Assembly (NCBI GenBank): GCA_900553185.1
Contig: USCT01000026.1
Span: 1 to 29,974, forward strand
Length of the DNA: 29,974 nucleotides
Reading direction: 5' to 3'
From: an uncultured Bacteroides sp.
Lineage (GTDB): Bacteria; Bacteroidota; Bacteroidia; Bacteroidales; Bacteroidaceae
The position numbers were made by a program, and so were the translations under genes. The notes under the pieces are model-generated. The model was not told where the DNA came from and searched no databases. It saw only the letters and a program-made list of their open reading frames with translations. Positions 7,769 through 15,276 of the stretch are shown in pieces; position 1 is the first letter of the stretch; every line of letters starts with the position of its first letter.

Positions 7769-8251
7769 CTATAAGATGAGCTGAAAATCGTAGATATCCA
7801 GCCATTGGCCGAATTTCCTTCCTACTTCATGAAAGCGTGATACCTGGCTGAAGCCTAATTTTTCATGCAGCTTTACGCTGGCCTCATTAGGACAGGTTAT
7901 ACACGCTATCAGTACGTGTAGTCCTGCCTGCCGGGACGCCTCAATCAGTTTTTGCATGAGTATTGTTCCGATGCCCTGGTGTTCATGTCCGCGTTTGACA
8001 TACACCGTTGTTTCTACCGTTTGTCGGTAGGCCTGTTTCTCTTTCCAGCTGTGGGCATAGCAATAGCCTAGAATTTCTCCGTCTTCTTCGTATACGAAAT
8101 ACGGGTATGCAGAAGCTATTGTCTGGATACGTTGTGCCATATCGGAGGCACTGACGGCTTCTGTTTCGAATGTGATGCAGGTGTGAAGGATATATTCGTT
8201 GTATATACCGGCAATGGCCTGTGCATCATTTAAGTTGACTGTTCTGATCAT
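7769..8251 (-). CDS. GNAT N-acetyltransferase, phosphinothricin-acetyltransferase-like
   Basis: This 160-aa cytoplasmic protein transfers an acetyl group from acetyl-CoA to an amine. The N-terminal pattern IRTVNLNDAQAIAGIYNEY is that of the PAT/Bar branch. Motif A is VKRGHEHQGIGTILM (85-99), whose Q-G-x-G loop binds the CoA pyrophosphate. The NEAS segment (122-125) and EKLGF (130-134) complete the GNAT core. PAT-branch enzymes act on phosphinothricin, methionine sulfoximine or other small amines, so the natural substrate is open. It starts 25 bp after the membrane-protein gene on the same strand and is probably cotranscribed with it. Confidence 0.9.
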   Translation of the reverse strand: MIRTVNLNDAQAIAGIYNEYILHTCITFETEAVSASDMAQRIQTIASAYPYFVYEEDGEILGYCYAHSWKEKQAYRQTVETTVYVKRGHEHQGIGTILMQKLIEASRQAGLHVLIACITCPNEASVKLHEKLGFSQVSRFHEVGRKFGQWLDIYDFQLIL

Positions 8252-8276
8252 TGTATATTATGTTTTGTGTCATCGT

Positions 8277-9254
8277 TCAATAAAATTCCTTCCACATGGA
8301 AGCGGCCAGATCCAAGTGTTCCAGTTCTGTCCGTAGCAGGTCCGAAAGATGTATCTGTTCGTTTTTGAGTTCCTCGAAATCGAAAAAACGTCCGTTTTGT
8401 AAGGCCAGTTCCTGTTTCTCCTTCAGTGGAAGTATAAAAAGGTGAACCGTTTGCAGCTGGCTGATTTCGGGTGACCGGTGATATTGCAGAATGAGGCGGG
8501 GAGCCATGATCTTCTTTTGGGTTATTTTCCGGCAGAGTCTGGCGGTATGATGTTCTATGTTGATAAGCGGACTTTCCAAGTGTTCTTCGATGGGAATATT
8601 CCAGGTCGTCTCCCAGTTGGTAGTATTGGTGTGCGGACACAGGTATATTTTCCCGTTCCATAACGGAGCGATCCGTACGATGTTGCAGAACTTTTCTTCG
8701 CGGGCGGCCATTCTGATTCCTGTTACGTTGAAGACGATGCAAAGGATGTAGATCAGGACAGGGATAAGATAGATAGTCGCGGCAAATATCCGGGGAGAGT
8801 CCAGCAGGTGATATTTCTGGAAGATTATTACCAGAATGAGATGCATGGCAGACAGAATAACAATGAAGCAGGTCTCTACCGTATAGTTACGTCTGGTTTG
8901 TAGACGAAGCATCCGATGCAGTTTCTGGTAATAGTCAGGAAGAGTCATATAGATGAAGCAGAAGATGAGCATGAGCAGCTCCAGTGCCGGAGTAATACAG
9001 CTGGAGGGAATATACCGGTATCCGCTGAACAGATAGAAAAGCAGGCACAGCGCTATGCTGATGTTGCTGGATAGCAGAAAGAAATTGATATCTTTCAGAC
9101 AGGCAATGTTTATTGCAAGGGCTGTGAGTCCCAGCGTTAATCCGATACCCAATGCGTAAGGTGCCGGAAGCAGATGGAGCCCGATTAACGTACTGATTAA
9201 AGGGAAAAGTCCGAGTGAAACGAGTGTGCCTTGGTATGTTTTTCTGGTGTTCAT
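8277..9254 (-). CDS. Six-TM membrane protein with degenerate Nudix-like C-terminal domain
   Basis: The 325-aa protein has about six hydrophobic helices (near 10-30, 33-52, 57-76, 88-105, 128-146, 156-175), then a soluble domain from about 186 to the end. I do not recognise a named family for the whole. The soluble part follows the order of a Nudix fold: a first strand pair in VRIAPLWNGKIYLC (193-206), a TTWNIPIE turn (217-224) where Nudix enzymes have W-x-L-P-G-G, a helix at 233-245, then VHLFILPL (270-277) and RFFDFEEL (289-296). The catalytic Nudix box (GX5EX7REUXEEXGU) is not present, so binding rather than hydrolysis is more likely. The Nudix assignment is inference from pattern. It sits between lipA and the GNAT gene. 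Confidence 0.72.
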   Translation of the reverse strand: MNTRKTYQGTLVSLGLFPLISTLIGLHLLPAPYALGIGLTLGLTALAINIACLKDINFFLLSSNISIALCLLFYLFSGYRYIPSSCITPALELLMLIFCFIYMTLPDYYQKLHRMLRLQTRRNYTVETCFIVILSAMHLILVIIFQKYHLLDSPRIFAATIYLIPVLIYILCIVFNVTGIRMAAREEKFCNIVRIAPLWNGKIYLCPHTNTTNWETTWNIPIEEHLESPLINIEHHTARLCRKITQKKIMAPRLILQYHRSPEISQLQTVHLFILPLKEKQELALQNGRFFDFEELKNEQIHLSDLLRTELEHLDLAASMWKEFY

Positions 9255-9304
9255 CTTTTGAGCTAATCTATATACTTACGTAACAATCTTACACTTCAAA
9301 AGGT

Positions 9305-10156
9305 TTAAAATTTCTGAATTTGTTTTTCTGCATAATACGACGAACGTACCAGTGGACCGCTTTCTACCAGTTGGAATCCCTTTTTAAGCGCAGTTTCCTT
9401 GTATGAGGCAAATTGTTCGGGCGATATGTATTCGGCTACCGGATAATGTTTTCTGGATGGTTGGAGATATTGGCCGATTGTCAGTATACGGCAGCCATTT
9501 TCCAGCAGGTCGTCCATGGCTTTTTCCACTTCACCGATGGTTTCGCCAAGTCCTGTCATGATACCTGATTTGGCCGTTACGCCGCTGTCGGCAATTTGCC
9601 TGATGACGTACAGACTGGTTTCATAACGGGCTACACTGCGTACCAGTGGAGTCAGTCTGCTGACTGTTTCCAGGTTATGCGATACGATGTCCGGCCGGGT
9701 ATCGGTTATCTGCCGGATCAGTTCTTTCTTTCCCTGAAAGTCGGGAATTAAGGTTTCCAGTGTGATCTGCGGATTCAGTTCACGTATTTTCCGGATGGTC
9801 TGTACCCAGTGTCCGGCTCCCAGATCCGGAAGGTCATCGCGGTCTACCGACGTCAGGACGGCGTGATTCAGTTTCATGAGCTGGATGGATTCGGCTACCC
9901 TGAGGGGCTCGTTCGGATCTAATGGAAGAGGCTTTCCGGTTGGTGTATTGCAGAACTTACAGGAACGTGTACAGATGTTCCCGCCTATGAGAAACGTGGC
10001 CGTTCCTTTTCCCCAGCATTCTCCGAGATTGGGACAGCGTCCGCTGCTGCAGATGGTATGAAGGTGATGGGTATCGACGATGCGTTTGGTTTCTGTGTAA
10101 CGCGGATTGGTTCCGATGTTGATTTTCAGCCATTCCGGCTTTTTGATGTGTTCCAT
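9305..10156 (-). CDS. lipA: Lipoyl synthase
   Basis: LipA is a radical-SAM enzyme that inserts two sulfurs into protein-bound octanoyl groups to form lipoate on 2-oxoacid dehydrogenases and the glycine cleavage H protein. From the start chosen here it has 283 aa. The auxiliary cluster motif CX4CX5C is at Cys36, Cys41 and Cys47, and the radical-SAM CX3CX2C motif at Cys62, Cys66 and Cys69. The C-terminal RSSY (271-274) supplies the serine ligand of the auxiliary cluster. The reading frame is open up to an ATG at 10208-10210, but that 18-codon extension lies in a terminator-like hairpin and does not look like LipA, so I start at MEHIKKPEWL. It follows the DPP-IV gene on the same strand. Cytoplasmic. 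Confidence 0.95.
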   Translation of the reverse strand: MEHIKKPEWLKINIGTNPRYTETKRIVDTHHLHTICSSGRCPNLGECWGKGTATFLIGGNICTRSCKFCNTPTGKPLPLDPNEPLRVAESIQLMKLNHAVLTSVDRDDLPDLGAGHWVQTIRKIRELNPQITLETLIPDFQGKKELIRQITDTRPDIVSHNLETVSRLTPLVRSVARYETSLYVIRQIADSGVTAKSGIMTGLGETIGEVEKAMDDLLENGCRILTIGQYLQPSRKHYPVAEYISPEQFASYKETALKKGFQLVESGPLVRSSYYAEKQIQKF

Positions 10157-10162
10157 GGTATG

Positions 10163-10231
10163 CTGATAAATAAAAGGGAAGAGCTGCACGAATGCCGTAG
10201 AGAGATCCATACGGGTTCTTGCAGCTCTTTC
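10163..10231 (-). terminator. Terminator or attenuator hairpin between DPP-IV gene and lipA
   Basis: A perfect 10-bp stem pairs 10179-10188 with 10220-10229 and extends by two pairs (one G-T). An inner CCGT/ACGG pair (10195-10198 with 10211-10214) lengthens it. On the minus strand the hairpin is followed by TTTTATTTAT (10175 down to about 10166). It starts 13 bp after the DPP-IV stop, so it probably ends that transcript, with lipA served by read-through or its own promoter. Confidence 0.7.
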
Positions 10232-10243
10232 TTGAATGATTGA

Positions 10244-12442
10244 TTAAAGATTCTCAAGGAAGAAATTGGCTACCCGGTTCATCAGGTGGTTACGGGTATT
10301 TCCTCCGGAGATTCCGTGGTTACGGTTGGTATATACCTGCATTTCAAACTGCTTGTTGGCCTGGACCAGTGCTTCACTGTATTCGGCAGCGTTCTGGTAG
10401 TGTACGTTGTCGTCGGCTGTTCCGTGGATAAGCAGGAGTTTGCCTTGCAGTTGCGGAGCACGGCTGATGGCCGAACCGGCATTGTATCCTTCACCGTTTT
10501 CTTTCGGGGTGCGCATGAAGCGTTCGGTATAGACGGTATCATAGAAATGCCAGTCGGAAGGAGCGGCTATGGCTACGCCGGCTTTGAAGGCACCGGAGCC
10601 GTCGCTCATTGACATCAGGGTGTTATATCCTCCGAAACTCCATCCCCAGATACCGATACGGGAACCGTCTATATACGGCAGGGTACTCAGATAACGGGCG
10701 GTTTCCACCTGGTCCTTGGATTCCTTTACTCCGATGGAGAGATACGTACATTTCTCGAAAGCCGCTCCACGTCCGCCTGTACCACGTCCGTCAACACAGA
10801 CCATGATGTATCCTTTGTCGCACATGTAGGCTTCGAACATACCTCCGTCACCGAAACTTCCGATTCCCCATTTGTCCAGAACCTGCTGTGATCCGGGACC
10901 ACTGTACTGGTGCATGATGACCGGATATTTCTTGTTGGCATCGAAGTTTACCGGTTTCATGATCCAGCCGTTCAGTTCCACGCCTTCGGAAGTCTTGAAA
11001 GTGAAAAATTCTTTTGTAGGCATATTCAGGCGGCTTATCTGTTCTTTCAGTTCCTTGTTGTCGAGCAAGGTTCCCAGTTTACGTCCTTTGTTGTCGTTCA
11101 GCGTGATTTCGGTAGGGGTATCTTTGCTGGAGTAGGTATTGATGAAGTAAGCAAAGTTCTTGCTGAAGAGGGCGCTGTTAGTACCTTCCTTGGCCGACAG
11201 CTTGGTCTTTTTCCCTTTGCTGTCTATCTTATAGACGGCTGTACGCAGGGGGCTTCCTTCGTTGCTGGTGTAGTAGGTGGTACCTGTTGACTCGTCATAT
11301 CCTTGCAGTGAGGTTACTTCGTAATTTCCTTTGGTGATCTGTCTGATCAGATTGCCGGCAATGGTGTAGAGGTACAGGTGGTTGTAGCCGTCTCGTTCGC
11401 TCATCAGTACGATGTGGTTCGGATAAAAGGCAATGCTTCCATATTCCTGTTCCTTGATATATTGTTCGGCCTCATCGCGGATGGCTACCTTGCAGGTGGC
11501 ACTGCGAGGATTGGCCAGGTAAAGATCGAACCGGTTCTGATGGCGGTTCAGGGTCATGATGGCCAGTTTTTCCGGATCGGATGTAAACTTGATGCGGGGA
11601 ATATAGCCGTCTTTGTCAAGAGGCAGATCCATCTGGCGGGTAACGTGACTCTTGATGTCGTACGTATGTACGGTTACGGTAGAATTTACTTCACCGGCTT
11701 TGGGGTACTTGTAAGTATAGCTTCCCGGATAGGTGGCGTATTCTTCTTTGGCCGGTGCCATGCCTTTGTACCACGGGAAAGAGTACATCGGTACCTGGCT
11801 TTCATCAAACCGGATGTAAGCAATCATTTTACTGTCTGCGCTGAAGTCGAATGCACGGTTGAAGCTGAATTCTTCTTCGTATACCCAGTCAGGGATTCCG
11901 TTGAGTACCTTGTTGTATTCACCGTCCTTGGTTACCTGAGATTCGCTGTTGCCGAACAACAGTTTTACCAGAAAAATGTTGTTGTTGCGTACGAATGCTA
12001 TCTGGTTGCCATCCGGAGAAAACAGCGGTACCTGCTGAGGCCCGTTGTTCGACAGCGGTTCCAGGGTGTTGTTTCGTACATTATAGATATAATATACGGC
12101 TGTAAAGGAATGACGGTAGATGGGTTTGGTTTCTGTCTGTATCAGAATCAGTTTTTCGTCGGGTGACATGATGTAGTCATCGAAGGTCTTCAGGTTGCAG
12201 TCGCGGGCCTTGGTAACGTCAAAGATCGCTTCTACCTCTTTTCCGGTCTTGAAGGAATATTTGACAATACGTTTGTGGTCACTGCTGATCTGGGTGTAAT
12301 GTTCGCCGTCTAGCATCGGTCTCAGTCCGTAGATGTTTTTGGCCCGGTAAGTTCCCTGGGCAACATCCTGTAACGTGACTTTTTGTGCTTGCATTCCCAG
12401 ACACAGGAAAAGCAAGGTAAAAAGAGCAAATAGACTTTTCAT
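10244..12442 (-). CDS. Dipeptidyl peptidase IV-type serine peptidase (S9)
   Basis: The 732-aa protein has a cleavable signal peptide ending near MQAQ (20) and so acts in the periplasm. Residues about 30-460 form the beta-propeller, in which DWVYEEEF carries the Glu pair (189-191) that in DPP-IV binds the free N-terminus of the peptide. The C-terminal alpha/beta-hydrolase domain has the triad Ser602 in GWSFGGY, Asp677 in HGTADDN and His709 in NRNHG; the Asp-His spacing of 32 equals that of human DPP-IV. It would release Xaa-Pro (or Xaa-Ala) dipeptides from peptides and help asaccharolytic peptide use. The length matches bacterial DPP-IV. It lies upstream of lipA but is separated by a terminator-like hairpin. 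Confidence 0.94.
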   Translation of the reverse strand: MKSLFALFTLLFLCLGMQAQKVTLQDVAQGTYRAKNIYGLRPMLDGEHYTQISSDHKRIVKYSFKTGKEVEAIFDVTKARDCNLKTFDDYIMSPDEKLILIQTETKPIYRHSFTAVYYIYNVRNNTLEPLSNNGPQQVPLFSPDGNQIAFVRNNNIFLVKLLFGNSESQVTKDGEYNKVLNGIPDWVYEEEFSFNRAFDFSADSKMIAYIRFDESQVPMYSFPWYKGMAPAKEEYATYPGSYTYKYPKAGEVNSTVTVHTYDIKSHVTRQMDLPLDKDGYIPRIKFTSDPEKLAIMTLNRHQNRFDLYLANPRSATCKVAIRDEAEQYIKEQEYGSIAFYPNHIVLMSERDGYNHLYLYTIAGNLIRQITKGNYEVTSLQGYDESTGTTYYTSNEGSPLRTAVYKIDSKGKKTKLSAKEGTNSALFSKNFAYFINTYSSKDTPTEITLNDNKGRKLGTLLDNKELKEQISRLNMPTKEFFTFKTSEGVELNGWIMKPVNFDANKKYPVIMHQYSGPGSQQVLDKWGIGSFGDGGMFEAYMCDKGYIMVCVDGRGTGGRGAAFEKCTYLSIGVKESKDQVETARYLSTLPYIDGSRIGIWGWSFGGYNTLMSMSDGSGAFKAGVAIAAPSDWHFYDTVYTERFMRTPKENGEGYNAGSAISRAPQLQGKLLLIHGTADDNVHYQNAAEYSEALVQANKQFEMQVYTNRNHGISGGNTRNHLMNRVANFFLENL

Positions 12443-12480
12443 GTTTTATGTCTTTTTTAGGTTATATTTTCATGTATTTG

Positions 12481-12488
12481 CAAAGGTA
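12481..12488 (-). promoter_or_regulatory. -7 box of the DPP-IV gene
   Basis: TACCTTTG on the minus strand at 12481-12488 fits TAnnTTTG and sits 38 bp before the start codon. No good -33 box was found at 19-21 bp. Confidence 0.6.
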
Positions 12489-12558
12489 AGAAAAAGCATT
12501 GATTCTGAGGAGCACTTTGCGTTTTATTCCAGCACGTGAAGTAAAGATATAAAATGTC

Positions 12559-12627
12559 CGGACGTTTTGTGTAAAACGAACGTTTCTTTTATACAAAACG
12601 TCCGTATGTTTCAATAAAAACATACGG
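12559..12627 (-). terminator. Overlapping inverted repeats after the TonB-domain gene
   Basis: Two perfect inverted repeats share three bases. CCGTATGTTT at 12602-12611 pairs with 12618-12627 (six-base loop). CGGACGTTTTGT at 12559-12570 pairs with 12593-12604 (22-base loop that itself contains AAACG/CGTTT). On the minus strand the first hairpin forms about 80 bp after the TonB-domain stop and is followed by ACGTTTTGT. Because 12602-12604 belongs to both stems, complete pairing of both at once is impossible. Transcription end of the upstream gene is the simplest role. Confidence 0.6.
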
Positions 12628-12708
12628 ATAAATTTGAAGTGATTGTATTCTATTGATTATTAATAGATTATGCTGTTTTTAACAAGAATGAAGTGTATGC
12701 GCATTCCT

Positions 12709-13902
12709 TTATTCTGGTTTTGCAACGGTTTCCAGCTTCGGTTTTACGGGGGGAACCGAATCGGTAACCACTGAATCTTTGGGTTGTATCGTATCGTTGG
12801 GCATGGGTTTTATGGCAGGTATACTGTCATTGGTCTGAACTTTTTCTGGAGTTATCTTTGAACCGTTTTCTTCCGTTAATGCCGGTTGAGCTGGTTTTAC
12901 GGCCTGTTTCTGAACGGGCTTGTTTCGTGAAGGTTGGGTACGCTGTTCCCTGGCTTCCTGTGGCTTGAACTGAATCGGTACCGAATATTTGCATCTTACC
13001 TTGTTGCCCTGGTCTTCTTCTCCCGGAATCCACTTCGGCATGTTGCGTACCAGATTCAGTGAGATGGAGTCCAGCTCGGCCTTGAATCCTCGGGCCACTG
13101 TCGGGTTGGTAATGCTGCCGTCTTTTTCGACGATGAACTGGATAACTACGACACCTTTTTCCTTGGCGGTTTTAGCCGGAAGATTTTTCTGGACATATTG
13201 CTGGAAGGCTTTCATGCCTCCGGGGAATTCCGGCATTTTTTCTACGGTAGTATAAACCTGATAGGTATTTTGTGGCTGCATGTAGATAGCCGGTTCCGGA
13301 CTGCTGTTTGACAGGAAGTATTGGATGTTGAGCGTCTGGTTTTTCATACCTTCGGCCCGAAAGACAATGGGGTGATTGTAATCGGCAGCTATGGTAAATC
13401 TGCCCGACGCGTCGGATTGTGTCTTTCGTCCGGTACCTTGTATGCTTATCTGTGCTTTGGCTATGGGAGTGCCTGACTGATTCTTGATCTGTCCCCGTAT
13501 GGGAAAAATCGTATTATTTTGTTTGAATGACAGGATATCCTGTTCCCGGTCGATTACAAGGATTGTGTCTGAGGTGATGGTATTCAGCTGAAACGAATAG
13601 GCGGCATTCTGTGGAGTTTCCGGGAAATAGAGCGAGACACTGCGGTAAGTACCTTCCGGATTTTCGGCTTCGAAATCAAATACTCCGTTTGAATTGCTGA
13701 CGAATTCATCGCTTTGTCCAAGAATGCGTAAAATCATTCCGCTATGAGGCTGTTTGCCCGAATTCTGAACCGTAATCTTAAAGTGTTGTTTCGGAGCAGA
13801 TTCCGGTTGTTGCAGAATTGTGGGGAGCGAGGCCGTAAGCTGGAGACAAATGCCCCAGATCATGCCTATTATGCAAAAGATATGTTTCTGATAAAGTTTC
13901 AT
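12709..13902 (-). CDS. Secreted TonB-C-domain protein with carboxypeptidase-regulatory-like domain
   Basis: This 397-aa protein begins with a hydrophobic signal or anchor (about 8-25). Residues about 38-115 look like a beta-sandwich, 134-205 form a carboxypeptidase-D-regulatory-like domain (PIRGQIKNQSGTPIAKAQI, then DASGRFTI), and 221-313 form a TonB C-terminal domain (EFPGGMKAFQQYV at 225-237, VVIQFIVEKDGSI at 252-264). After this comes an 84-residue Pro/Lys/Thr-rich tail with no clear fold. In classical TonB the Pro-rich part precedes the C-terminal domain, so the order is reversed. BlaR1-type and other Bacteroidetes TonB_C proteins share the EFPGG signature. Function unknown; an envelope protein contacting a receptor or peptidoglycan is possible. 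It has its own promoter. Confidence 0.82.
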   Translation of the reverse strand: MKLYQKHIFCIIGMIWGICLQLTASLPTILQQPESAPKQHFKITVQNSGKQPHSGMILRILGQSDEFVSNSNGVFDFEAENPEGTYRSVSLYFPETPQNAAYSFQLNTITSDTILVIDREQDILSFKQNNTIFPIRGQIKNQSGTPIAKAQISIQGTGRKTQSDASGRFTIAADYNHPIVFRAEGMKNQTLNIQYFLSNSSPEPAIYMQPQNTYQVYTTVEKMPEFPGGMKAFQQYVQKNLPAKTAKEKGVVVIQFIVEKDGSITNPTVARGFKAELDSISLNLVRNMPKWIPGEEDQGNKVRCKYSVPIQFKPQEAREQRTQPSRNKPVQKQAVKPAQPALTEENGSKITPEKVQTNDSIPAIKPMPNDTIQPKDSVVTDSVPPVKPKLETVAKPE

Positions 13903-13940
13903 AAAAATACCCGTAGCTTTGTTTTTATTTATTGATAGTG

Positions 13941-13969
13941 CAAAACTACGAGTATTCCAGCTGATTCAA
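13941..13969 (-). promoter_or_regulatory. Promoter of the TonB-domain gene
   Basis: On the minus strand the -7 box TAGTTTTG is at 13941-13948 and a TTG core at 13967-13969, 18 bp upstream, close to the usual spacing. It lies between the end of the second permease gene (14002) and the start at 13902, which suggests separate expression. Confidence 0.6.
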
Positions 13970-14001
13970 TTCTTTCAGACTGTTAATAAAGATAAATCAG
14001 A

Positions 14002-15270
14002 TCAGGCTTTCTCTGCCTTGTCGGCCAGTCCTCTTTTCTTTTTCAGCCGTTTGAGCAGACTTAGGGCGTGTCTGTGGCTCAGTATGATTTGATAGCGGTA
14101 AACCAGACAGGTTGTGATGAAATAGATACCGGTCTGAATCCATAAGGCACGATATTCGGTCTGTACTTCCCATAAAGTTGCTCCCATGTTGTTGATGCGG
14201 ACAAAACCGTTTATTCCGAAAGTTGACGGGAAAAACCATGAAAAGACTTTCCAAAAGGCCGGAACGCTTGCTCCCGGCCATGAGATTCCGGAAATGAACA
14301 GGAGAGGAAGGGATGTGAATACATAAATCATCATGCAGGATTCCCGGTGATGAATGAATATGGAACATGTCATGGCAAAGAAGATACAAGCCAGCAGATA
14401 AGGTACGATGAATGCCAGCAGTGTTCCGGCTTGTGCAATCTGTACCAGGCTGAACATCTTGGGTACAGCGCAGAGTATGTACGCTGAAATGGCAAGATAG
14501 ATCAGCAGATAGGCCGATGACTTGCCCAGTACGATACGCAGTGTTCCTTGATAATGGCGGCTGGCCGGTATGAGGTCGGCATACCTGTTTTTTTCCCGAG
14601 CCGTACCTGCAGCCATGCCTATACCCAGAAGCAGTGTCTGCTGGATGATCAGGATGAGTACGGCGGGTATCAGGAAGCTGGCAAATCCGTCTTGCGGATT
14701 AAACAGTGAAACGGCTTCATACGTGATGGGAGCCGTACTGATTTCATCCTGTCGGTCGGTCGTATTTCCCAACCGTACGATTTTTATTTGCCTGTTTATT
14801 TCCAGCGATGCATTGGTAGAAGCTATAAGCAATGCCTTGTAATAGAGCATTCCGCTCATGTCGCAGAACAGACTTATGTGTGCCTGATTGCCGGCTGCCA
14901 GTTCTTTGCTGAATTCCTGGGGAATATAGATAATGCCATAAACCTTTCCATCTTTGACCAATTCCTTGGCTTCTTCCATGTCGGCACAGTAGGACTGTAT
15001 GTGTACGTCGGGTGTCGCATCTACCAGCCGGAGGAATTTGCGGCTGATGGATGAGTTGCTGTTGTCTACGACAGCGGCCGGAACTTCTTCTACTACTTCG
15101 TTGGTATAAATGAAGGCATAGAGCAACGGATATAGTAAAGGTACCAGGATAAAAAATATCAGTACGCCCTGATCCTTGAAAACATTCTTCAGTTCTTGCG
15201 CACAGATATGGAACAAACCGGCTATCCCTTGTCTGATGATTATTTTGAATGACTTTTCTTTCATGTACAT
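14002..15270 (-). CDS. ABC-2 type permease, second of pair
   Basis: The 422-aa inner-membrane protein has the layout of ABC-2 permeases such as YbhR/YbhS: one helix near 36-56 (LIFFILVPLLYPLLYAFIY), a periplasmic domain at about 60-190 starting VPAAVVDNSNSSISRKFLR, and five further helices near 197-220, 248-268, 282-305, 311-329 and 374-394. In relatives these permeases pair with an ATPase and export drugs, lipids or other substrates. The C-terminus is strongly basic (LKRLKKKRG). Two in-frame starts (15270 and 15264) are six bases apart and cannot be separated. It begins six bases after the first permease gene, so the pair is cotranscribed and probably forms a heterodimer. No ATPase gene is nearby. 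Confidence 0.88.
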   Translation of the reverse strand: MYMKEKSFKIIIRQGIAGLFHICAQELKNVFKDQGVLIFFILVPLLYPLLYAFIYTNEVVEEVPAAVVDNSNSSISRKFLRLVDATPDVHIQSYCADMEEAKELVKDGKVYGIIYIPQEFSKELAAGNQAHISLFCDMSGMLYYKALLIASTNASLEINRQIKIVRLGNTTDRQDEISTAPITYEAVSLFNPQDGFASFLIPAVLILIIQQTLLLGIGMAAGTAREKNRYADLIPASRHYQGTLRIVLGKSSAYLLIYLAISAYILCAVPKMFSLVQIAQAGTLLAFIVPYLLACIFFAMTCSIFIHHRESCMMIYVFTSLPLLFISGISWPGASVPAFWKVFSWFFPSTFGINGFVRINNMGATLWEVQTEYRALWIQTGIYFITTCLVYRYQIILSHRHALSLLKRLKKKRGLADKAEKA

Positions 15271-15276
15271 ATCAGT

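Noticed and set aside
11378..12166. A 262-codon plus-strand frame within the DPP-IV gene
   Set aside because: It is antisense to the beta-propeller of a complete S9 peptidase and shows no own domain or promoter.
12443..12708. Riboswitch before the DPP-IV gene
   Set aside because: The paired elements are explained as terminator or protein-site repeats, they lie upstream of the DPP-IV -7 box at 12481, and no known riboswitch core was recognised.
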